Assembly (NCBI GenBank): GCA_037176845.1 | Contig: JAYKXP010000040.1 | Location: forward strand, 372,001-436,000 | Direction of reading: 5' to 3' | Length of the DNA: 64,000 nt | Source: Paramarasmius palmivorus | Taxonomy: Eukaryota; Basidiomycota; Agaricomycetes; Agaricales; Marasmiaceae | In this document: piece after piece, positions 34,565 through 47,115 of the stretch | Position numbering within the stretch: the stretch's first letter is position 1 | Layout of the letters: each line of letters begins with the position of its first letter | Made by a program: the position numbers and the translations under genes | The notes under the pieces: model-generated | Databases searched by the model: none | What the model saw: the letters and a program-made list of their open reading frames with translations, nothing else | What the model was told of the DNA's origin: nothing

Positions 34565-36144
34565 TTACAGATAGCCAAAGCCTCGCTCTGGAGGCGTTCT
34601 ATCTCCGCATCCCTGTAAATGAAACAGCGGCGCAAGTACACCACGTTCCGTGCACCAAGGAAACACTTGTTCCAATTGAGTCCGTCTCTCTATCACCATT
34701 TCCCATATGGATCCGCCCTCTTTTATCCTTCTGCAGATAGTATCGAAATTCAACGGACCCTCGGGTGGCCATGTATAAAGCATCTTTTGTTCACGCAAGT
34801 AAACAACGGCGATGAACTCGAGCTTGGCAAGACGCGGGACGTTCTTGCGTAGGAGGTTGTCGATCTCCGTGCATCTGCCGAGTTCATGTAGACTGAATGA
34901 GCTCAGGGTCACATATCGGAGCGTGCAATGAGGGTTCTTGAACGTAAGTAGGGAAGGTAAGACCGTGGGCCTAACCGATAGCGAGAGGATCTTGAGAGAC
35001 GGTAAAGTAGCGGGCAAGTCGAACTGGAGGCATAGCGTATCTGTTAGTAAATACTATTCATTAGTATCACAAAGTGGGACTTTCATGAAGGGATAAAAAT
35101 ACCCAACGTCGACCCTTTCCATTCCAGCGTGAAATCAAATTCCTCGACATGGCTCCCAATAGCAATATGCAACAACTCGCTCAAATACCCTATGACATGT
35201 TCGTGTTTCATCAGATATCGATTGTCGTCATAGAACACGAGCTGTCGTAGTTTAGGGAAGAGGAGCTGAGCCTCACGCATAGCTACCAGGGATGAAACGT
35301 CCAGTTTGAGGTATACCAGTGCGTGTAGCGTCGCAGAGCATGACTTGACCTCTGGGTCCGCAGACTCGTTGGCGCGTTTTGAAGTAAGCCGTACTTCCTC
35401 GCACGTCAGCGTTGCCAGTGATGGGAGCGAGTCGACGAGGAGTTCTGCAAGCTGGTCCGGAAGGGAGAATTTAACAGCCCGCAGATTGAGCTCTTGCACG
35501 GAATGGAGATGAAACTGGGTGATGAGGGTGTTATATGTTCGCTTTGTAAGGGAACAGCATCGACATGTCTTCGTGTGTCTCGGGAATTGGAGCGTATGGA
35601 TAGATAGTTTCTCTATGTTCTCCAGAAATATATCCGACCACTTGGCAACCTTTCGTATTGAGGATCTACTTCGTGGTTTGATATGCTTGAGGTGCCGGAT
35701 AATGCGACTCGACCAATATTCCGCCGTTAAACTGCTCGATATTTTCTCCTCGGAGCCGCACAACTCGATAAAACGAGCTACAGCCGGACAGCCGCCCAAT
35801 ATCTCGATTTGGCGGACCTTCACGAGGTAGAATGTGCAGTGAGGTGATATGAGGAGAGTTTGGAGCTCTTTGAGACGCGTGAGAGTGTACGGCACCCGAA
35901 AGGTAGTGAACAGACGAGCTCGGGAAGGTATAACCCAGGACCTGGAGATTAAAGTGGTTGTGAGTATGTCTTCGCGGTCGAGGTCATCCAGAATGGATTC
36001 CATGAGTTCAAAGGGTAGAGTCGGAGCGCTTATCAAAGGGGCCTGGGTGTGCCTGCGGGTTCTGGTTACCGATTGGACGTCGTATGCTGTTTGAGACAAT
36101 AACCCATAAATTCCTTGGAAAAGAAGAGTCATAGATTTACCCAC
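34565..36144 (-). CDS. F-box protein, long N-terminal form
   Basis: About 505 residues from exons 35103..36144 and 34565..35040, joined across a 62-nt intron in matching phase. A ~40-residue N-terminal extension (MGKSMTLLFQGIYGLLSQTA) precedes the F-box LPFELMESILDDLDREDIL; the extension could instead be 5' leader with a later start. The shared paralogue block is SPHCTFYLVKVRQIEILGG. A Cys-rich insertion (TKTCRCCSLTKR) is seen only in this copy. Leu-rich segments follow. The conserved intron position relative to 4578-5884 and 33027-34294 supports common descent. Confidence 0.85.
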
Positions 36145-37769
36145 TGTAGAGAGAGGATGGTCTAGTCATCGTGTTCGTTGGTACAGAGGGAAGAGCAGCA
36201 AAGAGGAATAGCTGTATAAGACATTGACAACATTGACAACCATGATGGGCGTTTGAGACTGGGCGATGACCACGTGCCAGGTCCCGCTCCGCTTGTCCGA
36301 CGTCCCGGCGTCACCACCATTTTCCCATGTACCGCTTTTCCTTTTACTCCACGGTCTCCTGCCCTTACACTGTCGACAGTGCCTCTCTCTTACCCCGTGG
36401 AAAAGACACTTTCGTCGGCAGCTCTCTCCTCCTTGGCCAGGATACCTTTTCCGCGTCAAAGGTGCACTTCACGCGACGTTATGAAAAAAGCAAAGGGAAA
36501 GGATTTGTAATGACGGACAGAAGGTGCCAAAAGCGCGTTGATGGTAAGGATAATTCGGCCGGGGGCGCTCCCTGTCTACAGTCCCGTGGTGGTTTTCGTC
36601 AAGGGTGCTAGCTGAGGTCCAAGTTTCAGATTTAATATCGGGTGAGGCATATTTCTACTTACTATGAACTTTGCCAGGCTAATGGTTATCCTGATTAAGA
36701 ATCCTTCAAGATGTGGACATGCACAGCTCGTTGTGGTCACTGGAGAGAATGCTGCCGACACGAACACGATCTGCCATAACTACCTTTTTGATTCTCGGAT
36801 GTATGGGAAGACCCAGATTCCTGTACTCGTGACCACGTTCTATGGATCATGTACAAGTCCTCAAGGTATGTGTTTCTCGTGCACTTACCTCGGCTACTAA
36901 GGCCTAAGGGCTCTTGTCAGGGCTTCGACGTCATTCATCTGCCCCGAGCCATTCAGAAGCAGAGGCTCAGATAACTGGACCCAGCTGGACCCCTCTCACG
37001 CACTCCGTATCACAAATCGATAGCTCTCCGCCCTTCGTCTACAGTTGCAAGACATCAGAGTTCTTTCGTTTTCGAAACCCTAACCCTACTCCAACCGCTC
37101 AACCTGTGCCAAAACCAACGATGTCGCCATCGGTCCACTACGACGAAATATACAGCCGCAAAACTCGAGGAGGTCACACTTGGGGTCTTCAGCCTTCAAC
37201 TCTGAGCTTCAGCAGCTCAGATTCTTCCAAGATGACAATCGCTGGACGCCGACCCTTCGAGTCCTTCGAATCATTCACAGCGTTTTGGATGTCGGTAGAC
37301 GGTTTTTTTTGGGACGATATGAGAGGAGTTAAATGGTATGGGGGCCTGCCCCCCTTTTTGTGCAGTCGCTGGAATGGGAGAGAAAAGCTAGATGGACAAG
37401 TAATGTGTATGGAGCCGAGGGAGTTGATATCTAGTAAGACCGCTCTTCAATGTTCTTCGTTCAATACTGACCTTCCAGCACCACCTAATCTAGGTGTGTC
37501 TTATAGTAGCTTGCTTTGCTCCTTCGAGAGAGCGTCAAAGTCTTTACTGTCGTGGTCTGTTTGTCCACGCCGAGGCCTACACTTTGTGCGTTCCACCCCC
37601 ATACTTTTGACGTTCCCTGGACTCACGCTTCTGTGATCTCTACATCTCAAATACATAAAGCAGATACTATCCTTGTGACATACTGCCTTGCTTCGTACCT
37701 ATGGCTTTGCCGCTGTGACCTGCCACTTCCAACGAAGTGATATCGTATCGAATATAGGATTAGCAACTC
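36145..37769. other. Gene-poor region with unsupported ORFs and a telomere-like tract
   Basis: The longest frame (36914-37636, 240 codons, plus) has no recognised domain, and its middle is built on a CCTAA-type tract (37076-37088) and low-complexity Ser/Pro codons. I see no splice-supported extension and do not call it a gene. The first ~250 bp serve as upstream region for the F-box gene. Confidence 0.45.
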
Positions 37770-38520
37770 CGTCTACTTCCGATACTCTACGGGACCTGGC
37801 GCATTGGGCATATTCATTCGCTGTAAATACCGCATGATCTCTACCAAAGGGTACTCAGCCACAAGCTCTGGTACTCCCAGCGCTCTTACGCGTAATGCTC
37901 GTTCAGTTCTACAAGAGCAGGTCCCGTGCCCTCCCAACTCAGTTGGGATGTGCGATTGTCTGGTGCGGGTTTCATCTCCCTTTCGAATGTGAATTCATGA
38001 AGGCTAAAGATCGCTATTGCAGTTCCCGTCTTCTATGAAGTCGCGCACAATGTACTCCTTCGTCCACGATTGGTGGATCTAGACTAATTGAATCTTCCTA
38101 GCTTCAGAATACCCTTGTGAGCAAAGTGCAAGTTGGTCCACAAGAGGTGCCGATTCGCAATTCGTTCTGAATGAGGCTTTTCTCAAGCAGGAATATCGTC
38201 TTGGATATACATTTGACAACTTGGAAGAGCTCCGTGAAGATTCCTTTCTGAACGCGATCAATGCCCTACCGTAAGTGAGCCCTTTTGTCGATGAACTTTG
38301 TGGTTGACTAGCGTCAACGAGCAGGGGAAATCTTTTGTGCCCTGGCCGGGCTTTGGTCTTATCGGTACCCCTGGCTTTCAGCAATTTGTGTAATATGTTC
38401 CCGTGGCGGATGGGTCTCTGCGAGACGAAAGCCCTCTCGGAGTCATTGTGGACACATTCAACTAAGATAGCTGACGCAAAGGTCAGGGCACGAAACGCCA
38501 AGAACACCAGGTAGTTATTA
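37770..38520 (+). pseudogene. Cytochrome P450 pseudogene
   Basis: Decayed plus-strand copy of the P450 middle region just upstream of the intact P450. Recognisable pieces in order are a GPGALG-like segment (about 37795), VPVFYEVAHN (about 38020), QNTLVSKVQVGPQEV (about 38105), TFDNLEELREDSFLNAINALP (about 38200-38275) followed by a good donor, GTPGFQQFV then a stop (about 38360), and STKIADAKVRAR (about 38460-38490). Several frameshifts and stops separate them. The 5' end, I-helix and heme exons are not seen. Confidence 0.75.
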
Positions 38521-39127
38521 CTCTCAGTGGACGAAAAAGTATCGAGGAACATGGACGTCATGTAATGTGAACTTTTTGATATCACCATACACTGGACTGA
38601 GTTTCTGACAACAATGGTCTTGTAGACCCCTTGCGAGAATGGAAACGTGATATGTTTTGCCATGGACAGATGAACAGGTAGCCATGTCTGCAGCTAAAGA
38701 GGTATTTGTGAAAATGGGATGTGCTGGTTCTCCAGATAGTTTTCTCGCGGGATGGCCGATGTAGTGTCCCGAATATAAATTCGCGGAGCTCTACGGGCTT
38801 GTCGAGGCGCGGAAGATCGGTTCACGTACGTTGTAGGAACACTACTCTCTATATCTGTACTCAACCTTTCCCATGCCACCGCAGATACGTTGATGAATGC
38901 TCAGTTTGTGACGTGATACTTGGCTTCGAAGTTCGCCCTTTGTTGTCATCTGCCCACTGAAGTAGTTGCTGTACCAATCAGAATGTTCGCCACCCCGGTT
39001 CGCTTTCGAGTCATTTCGTTTGGACCACCATCTGCAGGCTAAACGGCGTGTGATACATTATAATTTTGCTGACTATTCCGCGCCGAATAATTGCTCAAAT
39101 AGCCTCCAGAAATACATCAGTATCGAT
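38521..39127. promoter_or_regulatory. Upstream region of P450 copy 2
   Basis: No gene. It separates the P450 pseudogene from the intact gene and must contain the promoter. I see no clear TATA box at a fixed distance. Confidence 0.4.
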
Positions 39128-41700
39128 ATGGTGTCCGCTCAGATCCAAGCTTGGGTGCTTCTTGCGCTCACTCTGATACCTCTCTACCGTCTCCTCAGGA
39201 GTAGGTTTGTACATCCATTGGATAAACTGCCACATCCTCCCGCCTCTTCGTGGTTATTCGGTATGCATATCCTTCATAAAATCACCCAAGTCATGCTAAT
39301 GGTCTACAGGCCACTTCTCCATACTCAATGGCGACGAGAGCAAATCCCCGGATGTTCACTTCGATTTAGCTAGACAATGTATGTCCTCTCGACCATTGAT
39401 CCGTCTTGAGACCCTATCACTCATGTGTCTATTCCAATACAGACGGTTCGGCATTCTCGCTGCGATCATTTCTCGGCGTAATGTTTTCTCTAATTCTTTA
39501 TACCGCTCATCTCACCCAGAGGCTATTGGTATAGGAAAGAGTGTTATACGTCTTCGATCCCAAGGCATTGTATCACCTCTTCGTAAAGGTTTAACTATTC
39601 AACATCAAACGGACGATAACTTCGACTCAATATTTCTTTTCTTCAGGATGCACTGGATTACGAGGAGCTCGAAGGAATCCTTAGGCAAGTCCTTCTTCTC
39701 TTTACGGTTGCATTGTTTCACGATCAATTAGCTTCTTTCAAGTAGTCTTCGGACCTGGAGTACTCGCCACAGCTTTGGGAGATCATCATCGCAAGCAGCG
39801 AAAGATACTCAACCCAGCATTCTCAATCGCTCATATGAAGGACCAGCGTAAGATTCTGACCCGCGCAATATCTAAATTGCTCATTGTTTTGTAGTTCCCG
39901 TATTCTACGAGATTGCATACAAGGTATGCCGTTCAGCAATATCACTATGGCATAAGCTATTTGTTCCTGTAGCTACGCAATACGCTTGTCAGAAAAGTAC
40001 AGGCCGGTCAAAATGAAGCACGTATACTCTGGAACTACGTCAGATTCTGCTCTAACCTGGCGCGTCGTAGGTTGAGATATCGTCCTGGATGGGGCGCACT
40101 GCCCTTGAACTCATTGGACGGTCCGGGTTGGGATACTCATTCGATGACTTGGAAGACCAAGTTCGCGGTGATCCCTTCGCGCATGCAATCAAAGCCATGC
40201 CGTACGTTAATCGGTCTTTTCAGCTCGATTACTTATCTCATGTATCTCTACGAGCAGTCCAGCCACCTCGCGGCTTGGATGGGCTATAGTCACGATCCTT
40301 CCTTGGGCATCTCGCATCGGTACGCCTCGTTTCCGACGTTTCGTATGCGACCTACTCCCCTGGTGGACCGATCTTCAAGAAGCCAAAGCACTCTCGGACT
40401 CGTTATGGAAGTATTCGACCGAGATCTTCGATGCAAGGGTGAAAGCCTTGGAATCGGGCGACGAGGAAGTGAAGCGCCAAGTCGGTGGTGGACGAGACGT
40501 GTTGAGCCTTTTAAGTATGCTCACTGTGATTTGCTGTGGCGACATTTTCAAATCGCTGATTTATTCTTCAGTCAAGGAAAACATGAAAGCAACGAGCGAA
40601 GATCGTCTAAGCAAGGATGAGCTATTAGGACAGGTAAGCTTTTTCCTTCATTATTTTGCATGAGCATCAGCTCACGTTGCCGTATCAGATGACGTGCGTG
40701 TTCAAAGATACGTTTGCTTTTGTTTTCTGACTGAACGACCTAGAATCCTTATTAACGCCGCTACGGATACCACATCTGCACGTGTACCGTATAGTCACAT
40801 CGCAGTCAATATCTTACTGATGTTTCAAGCAGACTGCTCTCTCACGAACACTCCTTCTCTTGGCCCACCATATTGGCATCCAACATAAACTACGAGAGGA
40901 GATTGATGAGGCCTTCCGCGACGGCGATGCATCTTACGAAACACTAGTTTCCCTGCCTCTCTTAGATGCAGTCTGTCGCGAGACTTTGCGACTGTAAGTT
41001 GTAGATTCGTCATGTCCAGAGCGCACCGCTTACCTATGCTTGGAAGGCATCCTCCTATCAGCAAACTTCAACGCGTAGCCAAACACGATACCATTCTGCC
41101 GCTTTCCAAACCAGTCATCGGTTCTGATGGGTCTGCCATGAAGGAGATACTAGTTCCAAAGAATACGGAAATCCATTGCTCTATAATCAACGGAAACCGT
41201 AACACTGACGTTTGGGGTCCGGATGCGGCCGAGTGGAAACCTGAAAGATGGTTGAAGCCTTTGCCAGCGAGTCTGACGGATGCAAATATGCCTGGGGTCT
41301 ATTCTCATCTGTAGGTGCTCCCCGGGCGACGGTCCTTTGTTTGTGCTAAAAATTCAACCTACTTTCGCAGAATGACCTTTAGTGCCGGTCAGCGATCATG
41401 CATGTACGCACCACTCTTCTTTGTAAGAATGTACGTTCAGCACTGACTCTCAATTCTACGCCATAGCGGATTCAAATTCTCGCAGCTGGAGATGAGTGAG
41501 TGGCCCTCCTTCCTATAATACTTGTTTCATGACGTGCTTTTGATATGGCAGAGGTTGTCCTGGCACTTCTCATCCGAACCTTTGAATTCTCTGATTCCGG
41601 CAAAGAAGTGTCCTGGGATCTAACGCCAATCACCTCGCCGAGAATGGAAGGATTTGATTCCCCTCGCATGCCCATAATCATGAAGTTAGCGAAGGATTAG
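39128..41700 (+). CDS. Cytochrome P450 monooxygenase (intact, multi-exon), copy 2
   Basis: Close paralogue of the P450 at 142-2721, opposite strand, about 545 residues in some 16 exons. N-terminal anchor MVSAQIQAWVLLALTLIPLY, hinge LPHPPASSWLFG, ERVLYVFDPKALYHLFVK, WMGRTALELIGRSGLGYSF, ILPWASRIGTPRFRRFV, I-helix INAATDTTS, K-helix ETLRL, WKPERWLKPLPASLTDA, and heme loop FSAGQRSCIG (Cys codon at about 41397). The stop is TAG at 41698-41700. Splicing requires a GC donor after the exon with LDYEELEGIL (39686) and probably another after the I-helix exon (gcacgt). The five-base microexon atgac (about 40689) is shared with copy 1. Substrate unknown. Confidence 0.9.
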
Positions 41701-42169
41701 GACTAGAATGTCGGATGAATAGCACTGCTATATTCGTGTACTTATTGAAGCGTCTGCCCGGTTGAGTTGACTAACAGCCTGAGCAAGTCAACCCATCATT
41801 CGCGTGCAAGCATTCTTTCTCTCCAATAACTCAACAACTCTTAGCTGTACTACACTTTCTCTCAACTCAAAGCCCCGCGATCGAAAAGAATATAGCATCA
41901 ACAACGGTCATGTTGTATCGTACAATAGCATTCAGTGTTACTACCACATCAAGACAATATTACACGGGATAGCAAAATTGATGGTACGTTAATGCACGAG
42001 ACAAAGTACGTGAGATGAGATGAGTGAATGAGAAGATATCGAGCATCGGACACATGCATGTGTAAAAGATGTAGAGAAACAATGCATCAAGAAAGAAGCG
42101 AATACTATAGCCAGTAGTGAGCCAGTTGAATCCAAGGATATGTGACAAGAAACTGACCAGTAGTACAGC

Positions 42170-42862
42170 TCAAGCAGTCTCACCGGCTCCAGGGCAGTCC
42201 CTAGAGATATGACCCTCGGAACCACAGGTATAGCAGGCTTTCTTCTGGGGCTGAGGGCAGTCACGGCTGATGTGGCCCTAGAATACATTCATCAGCATCT
42301 GTCTCGTACAAGGTGGAAAAGACCACTGACGAATCCATTGCAGTTATAACATTTGCTTCCCTGGACACAGTCGCGCGACATGTGGCCAACACCACCGCAC
42401 GAGTAGCAGGTCTTGCCACCATAGTTTCCTCCGCCTCCGCCTCCGCCTCCGCCGGAGTATCCGCTATTGGCGTTGGGACACGAGCGGGCGATGTGGCCAA
42501 CCTTTCCGCACTTGTAGCATTCGGCACCAGAACCAGAGTTACTTGAGTTAGTATTGGAGGCAGCGTTTGGGCATTCACGGCTCTAAGAAAAGAGGATATG
42601 TCAGCGATGACGGGTTGATGATAAAGGTCTATACTGACAATATGTCCTTCCTGTCCACACTTGTAGCAGCTCTTGGCTTTTTGTTCCATGGTGCAATCGC
42701 GAGAGACGTGACCTTCCATTCCACAGTTGTAGCACGTAGGGGTGCCAGCTTTTGGGCATGAGGCAGCTTGGTGTCCGACTATACGAGTAGCAATTTCCGA
42801 TTTCATGACCGGTGTTAGGGGCAGGAGCGATGTTGCAGAGGTTCACGCATTGGCATGGACAT
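42170..42862 (-). CDS. GIS2/CNBP-type CCHC zinc-knuckle nucleic-acid-binding protein
   Basis: Small single-stranded nucleic-acid-binding protein of the GIS2/Byr3/CNBP family, which binds mRNA and acts in translation control. Four exons (42847..42862, 42639..42778, 42331..42582, 42170..42277) give 171 residues. Six complete C-x2-C-x4-H-x4-C knuckles are visible: [70 protein letters not shown] and [15 protein letters not shown] Gly-rich linker lies between the third and fourth. The protein opens with MSMPM directly joined to [11 protein letters not shown], i.e. the second half of a first knuckle whose C-x2-C half is missing. Either an exon has been lost or I have not found it. An alternative start in the retained first intron ([13 protein letters not shown]) gives the same truncation. 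Confidence 0.9.
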
Positions 42863-43595
42863 CGAGACGAAAATCGATTGCATTGAGGATGTATCGAAAA
42901 GAACATGGGGAGAAGAAACAAATCACATCGTCAGCACACCACCACCAAATAAATGAGAGAGCTTCATGAAAGAAAAATGGGTAAACGAGGGATCGCATCC
43001 GCAGTTATGGATGCGAATCTAGTCGACAGGCAGATACATGGAATTCTAGCATATAGCACGAAAACCAGACTCCCAGGCCGAGAAAACAACACAGAAAAGG
43101 TAGGGAAAAAATCGTCGACAAATCAACAACACGCACATCCACCACAGTTGAAACAACCACGAGCGCCAGCCATTTCTGCTTGTTTTCTTCCTGTTTTCGA
43201 GAGTCAGTCCACAGAATACCCAGAGCAAAACCGGGAAGACCTTACTGAAGTTGAGAGGAGGTAAGAGGTGTTGGGGGTGAGAGTGAAAGGGACGAAAAAA
43301 ATTTGAGTCTGGTTTATGTAACGAATTGATGAGTCAGACGCTCGAATCGGCAGCGAGGCTGTGCGTGGTTATGGGCGTCTAACCTCTACAGCAAACAGCC
43401 TCGTGTTGGTCTTTCCGCCTCGAGGTCGCAAGAAATGGTCATTCTTTGGACTGCGCTGGCTGCAGGTCAAACAAGGTTGTTGTGATAGCGTCATACTAAT
43501 TCTGTTCTTGTGATTGTTTGCAAAGAAAAGAAGTCGCGAGTCAGAGGAAGCTCAGGGAGCTAAATTGGAGATTGATGAAACTGACAGAAATCAAG

Positions 43596-43641
43596 GGATC
43601 TTGTCATGGATCTTCTGATTGCTCCCGCAATGACAAGATCC
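43596..43641. repeat. Perfect 12-bp inverted repeat with 22-bp loop
   Basis: GGATCTTGTCAT at 43596-43607 and its exact complement ATGACAAGATCC at 43630-43641; the loop itself begins with a second GGATCTT. Function unknown. Confidence 0.8.
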
Positions 43642-44365
43642 AGCCGAGCATTGACCGACCTGCAAAAGGGCATAGCAACGGAACGTGAGGCAAATGTTTC
43701 TGTAGTCCTTGAATCTGCACATTCATGCAGGGCATCATTTGCGTCGCAACTATAGGCGAAGATCGCGAGCGCTATGTATTACTAGACAATGTTACTGAGT
43801 GAAGCCATTACCTGAACGGTCAAAACGGTCAAAAGTGGGGTAGTGCGCCTCATTGCATTTCTGCATAGCGACCAGACGTCTTTGTTCGGAACCTTTTGAT
43901 ACCCGGCTTAGGTACCCCCGAAATCGAAAGGAGAGGTCCAAAGGGGGTGAATAGATGATTTGTGTGTCCCGATAGGACTACCATCGCTCTGGATCGTCTA
44001 GCTTTGGTCAATACTGAGCAAGCATCGAACAAACATAGCATACTCACCTCGTTCCCAAGCTTGGTGATGTTGCATCGCCCGCAGAATCCTTTTACATTCC
44101 TAACAATCGGCACATGAACCGCGATCTTGTTCAATGTACTGGAAAGAGAAAGTAACGTTTCTATCAGCGTCCTAACTACGTACCAGAAGATTGCTCACCT
44201 CTACAATACAACAGCACGTCTCCGATGATACGATTTCAATATGAACCAAATATGAACTGGATTCTAGCAGCGATCGATAAGTTCATAAGTAGGAAGAAGC
44301 ATACGCCGGTGCAGCTTCCTTACCATCCCAAGTTACACTACATACAGCTTCTGTAGTACAGCACA

Positions 44366-44815
44366 TCAACCGCAGTCCCCGAGGTACCAAAGGCGCTCCG
44401 CAGATTCGAAGAGGGTCCGGGTGACGTGAGAGTGTGCATCCCAAGCCATAGAGAAGGGAGATAGAACGATGGGAACAACATTTGCTGTGATCGATTCTGT
44501 ATTTCGTTCGAGCTGTAGGATGCTGGACAGCATTAGTTGTTGACAGATCTCCGCAGTCTGTGGGATGATCAGAAGGATTGGCGCTCGAGTAGAACTCAGT
44601 AGACGTACCGTCGTGCTGTGGAGCGTAGCTTCGAGATGGATTAAAATGTTGATGCGCATGAGTTCTATAGAAGATATCCGAGGAGATTCTGGCAGAAAGT
44701 CAATTTGGCAATCACAGTAAAACCGGCAAAGGAAAAAGTTTCCAGTGAAGAACCAGCAATGAGAAAGCAGGAGGAAGTCCCTTCTCATTTGTCCAAAAGG
44801 CTGGATGCGGAGCAT
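44366..44815 (-). CDS. Hypothetical ORF, low support
   Basis: 149-codon open frame with no recognised domain (for example ANVVPIVLSPFSMAWDAHSH). A possible intron (gtacgt ... donor near 44610) would shorten it. No homologue in this window. It could be the last exon of an unseen gene or chance. Confidence 0.2.
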   Translation of the reverse strand: MLRIQPFGQMRRDFLLLSHCWFFTGNFFLCRFYCDCQIDFLPESPRISSIELMRINILIHLEATLHSTTVRLLSSTRAPILLIIPQTAEICQQLMLSSILQLERNTESITANVVPIVLSPFSMAWDAHSHVTRTLFESAERLWYLGDCG

Positions 44816-47115
44816 GGTACTTCACGTCGAACGAATTATGCATATATGATTTCAAAACCCGTCACCGTGTGATACGTTATAACTCGAGAATGAGCGAACG
44901 ACGTTTTTGCTCTGAAGACAAGGGTGCATAGGTACTTTCAGCTGACAAAAAGGAGACACCAATCACATACCTTGAAACCAAACGGTTACTCTCGTCACCT
45001 TGGTCTTTATATAGGATCCACTGACCGGAAACAAGTACCCCTCAGGTTACAACTTACGCTCGTGCGGACCTGGCCAGTCAAGCTGATGTTGATGCAGACT
45101 TGCTGCGTTACATCAATCATAATCATTAGTGGCAGTCATTTGATACCAAATTTCGCGCGTTGATCTTCCAGTAACATCAAGGAAAGCAATGCGCGTTCAT
45201 GGCGGTTAGGAGAGAGGAGCGTTACCCCAATTATGGTTTCAGCTTCTCACGACATCATGTGATGGTGACGCAACCCGAAGAAAATTTTGGGCGCTTCTCG
45301 CTTTTTTGTCCTCGTTTTTGCTGGTTCTCGTCCACGCCCCAGGGATACGCCCTATTTTATTCGATAAACACGGAACTATCGAGAACTATCGCAGGTCAAA
45401 CAAGCTATACTGGCTTTTTTATGAGACAGAATGACTAGGGGGCGTACAGGTGCGATTTTGGATCTGGTTCGATGATAGCGCATTTTACTCACATCTTACT
45501 CTTTTCTTCGATAAAGTGTATCGTTAAAACTCAAAATTCAAATTCAAGTGGGCGTCAGCTCTCGACAACTCCAAGCCACTGGAGATGGCTACAAGTTACG
45601 TTTCCACTGCGATGGACCGAGGCTAAAGCGGGTTACTGTAGGGCCGTGTTATACACGTTTTACAGTGTTCAACGCTAACCGAAACGGGGTCCTTTCTTGA
45701 CCCAGGAACCCTACTTATCAGAAATTGAAAGTATTGCATTCGTACATATTCCGTTCTCGAATCGTGGTGTACGGCCTGGACAGACACACGAAACATGTGT
45801 TTCATCTAATACGCAGATTCTTCGAAGGAACGTCAAGCGATAGGTAGGTCCATGTACTGTTTGAATCACCCGAGTGATATAGGTACTAAGTCCCTGTTGT
45901 GTAGTCTCCTGCTTCTGGATGGAAAAGCCAAGCCAATTCAATCAGAATTAACAGCGGTTAGCTAAATGCGCTGGATACACTCACTTTAAGTTTCTCGGTT
46001 TGCGACATTGATCTAGGGTCTTGTTCCAGGGAAATCACAGTAATTCATACTTGGGCTGCAGATTTTCGACAGCATTCTTATTCGGTGTGTGTGTTTTTAT
46101 GTTGAGAGCTTGTAAACGTAAACTTCTGCTGATGCAGACTCCGATTAGCCAAATGCCACCTGGGTGAAGAGCAAGTCGTGCTTGAGCTTTAGAGGGGACT
46201 TGTCGGCCTGAAAGTGCGATATGTCAGGCGAGACTCATCTTCAGTGAGCGCCATTCAACCTGCTCAAACGTCTCGACTCAAGGCGCATCACTTTATGACA
46301 GACAATTCAAGGGTTCTAACCTCGTTCGGATTCGGACAGACTAGCCACTATTCGCTAGTCGGAACAGTTGATGGTACTCCTGTCCAATTGTTGCCATCTA
46401 CTACTTATGCGTGGCAGGACTAAATCCTTCCAATAGAATACCTGATATACACGCGATGTTGTTCGCTGAACGGTCTCTCAGTTCATGTGACGGACCGGGA
46501 TATGGGGGTGCTCCAAAACCAAACGACTTAAAGCAAGTACCTTTTTGGCCCTCTGGAAGGCTACCTGAAGAACGTGTCTGCGTCACCTCAAGGGTGCGAA
46601 TTATACCTGTCACTGAGAGCACGTTCTCGTCGAATTGAGCTTCCCCCTCTGGATTAGGCTCTGGTACGTTTCCTCCCCTGTGCAAGTCATTCCGCGTGCT
46701 ATATGTCTCGATAGGCGGCGGCGTTAGAGTACAAGATCCACACTGATCCACACCTGAAGTTTTCTTATCTGTCGCCGACTCTCGCGCTGCTTTTCTTATC
46801 GGCCGTCGGGTTCGGCGCGGAAGGCCGAGGCACACGTGCCCAATTCACCTAAAAAGGAAACTCGAGTCATTGGGGGTTGGCAGGGCTCCTGTAACGAGTG
46901 TTGTCATTGACTTGAACCACGACGACCACAACCACCAGCATCTTCATAGCCTTGCATTAACTTACAGGGCTGCAATCTCATACGAACTCTTTCAACGACA
47001 TATCTATTCTACATATATTTCATTGGACATTTCTTCTCAAGTCTCCCTTTATTCGTCTTGCTTTCAAGTTCCCAGCTCATTCACTCATTCATCCGGTACT
47101 CTTAGCACCAAGTTA

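Larger units (their letters stand above)
42863..47115. other. Intergenic region with no supported gene
   Basis: Over 4 kb without a gene I can support. It includes a 12-bp perfect inverted repeat at 43596-43641. A 149-codon minus frame at 44366-44815 contains an internal gtacgt donor-like site and no known motif. A 144-codon minus frame at 46401-46835 is also unrecognised. The last ~250 bp upstream of 47116 stay open in the frame of the BCAS3-domain gene, so that protein could start as early as 46870. Confidence 0.45.

Noticed and set aside
36166..36459. 97-codon minus-strand ORF rich in Arg/Cys
   Set aside because: Overlapped by equally long frames on the other strand and lacking any conserved spacing of its cysteines.
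36914..37636. 240-codon plus-strand ORF
   Set aside because: No domain, no partner exons, low-complexity codons built on a telomere-like tract; likely chance.
46401..46835. 144-codon minus-strand ORF
   Set aside because: No recognisable motif, no splice context, and it lies in the upstream region of the BCAS3-domain gene.
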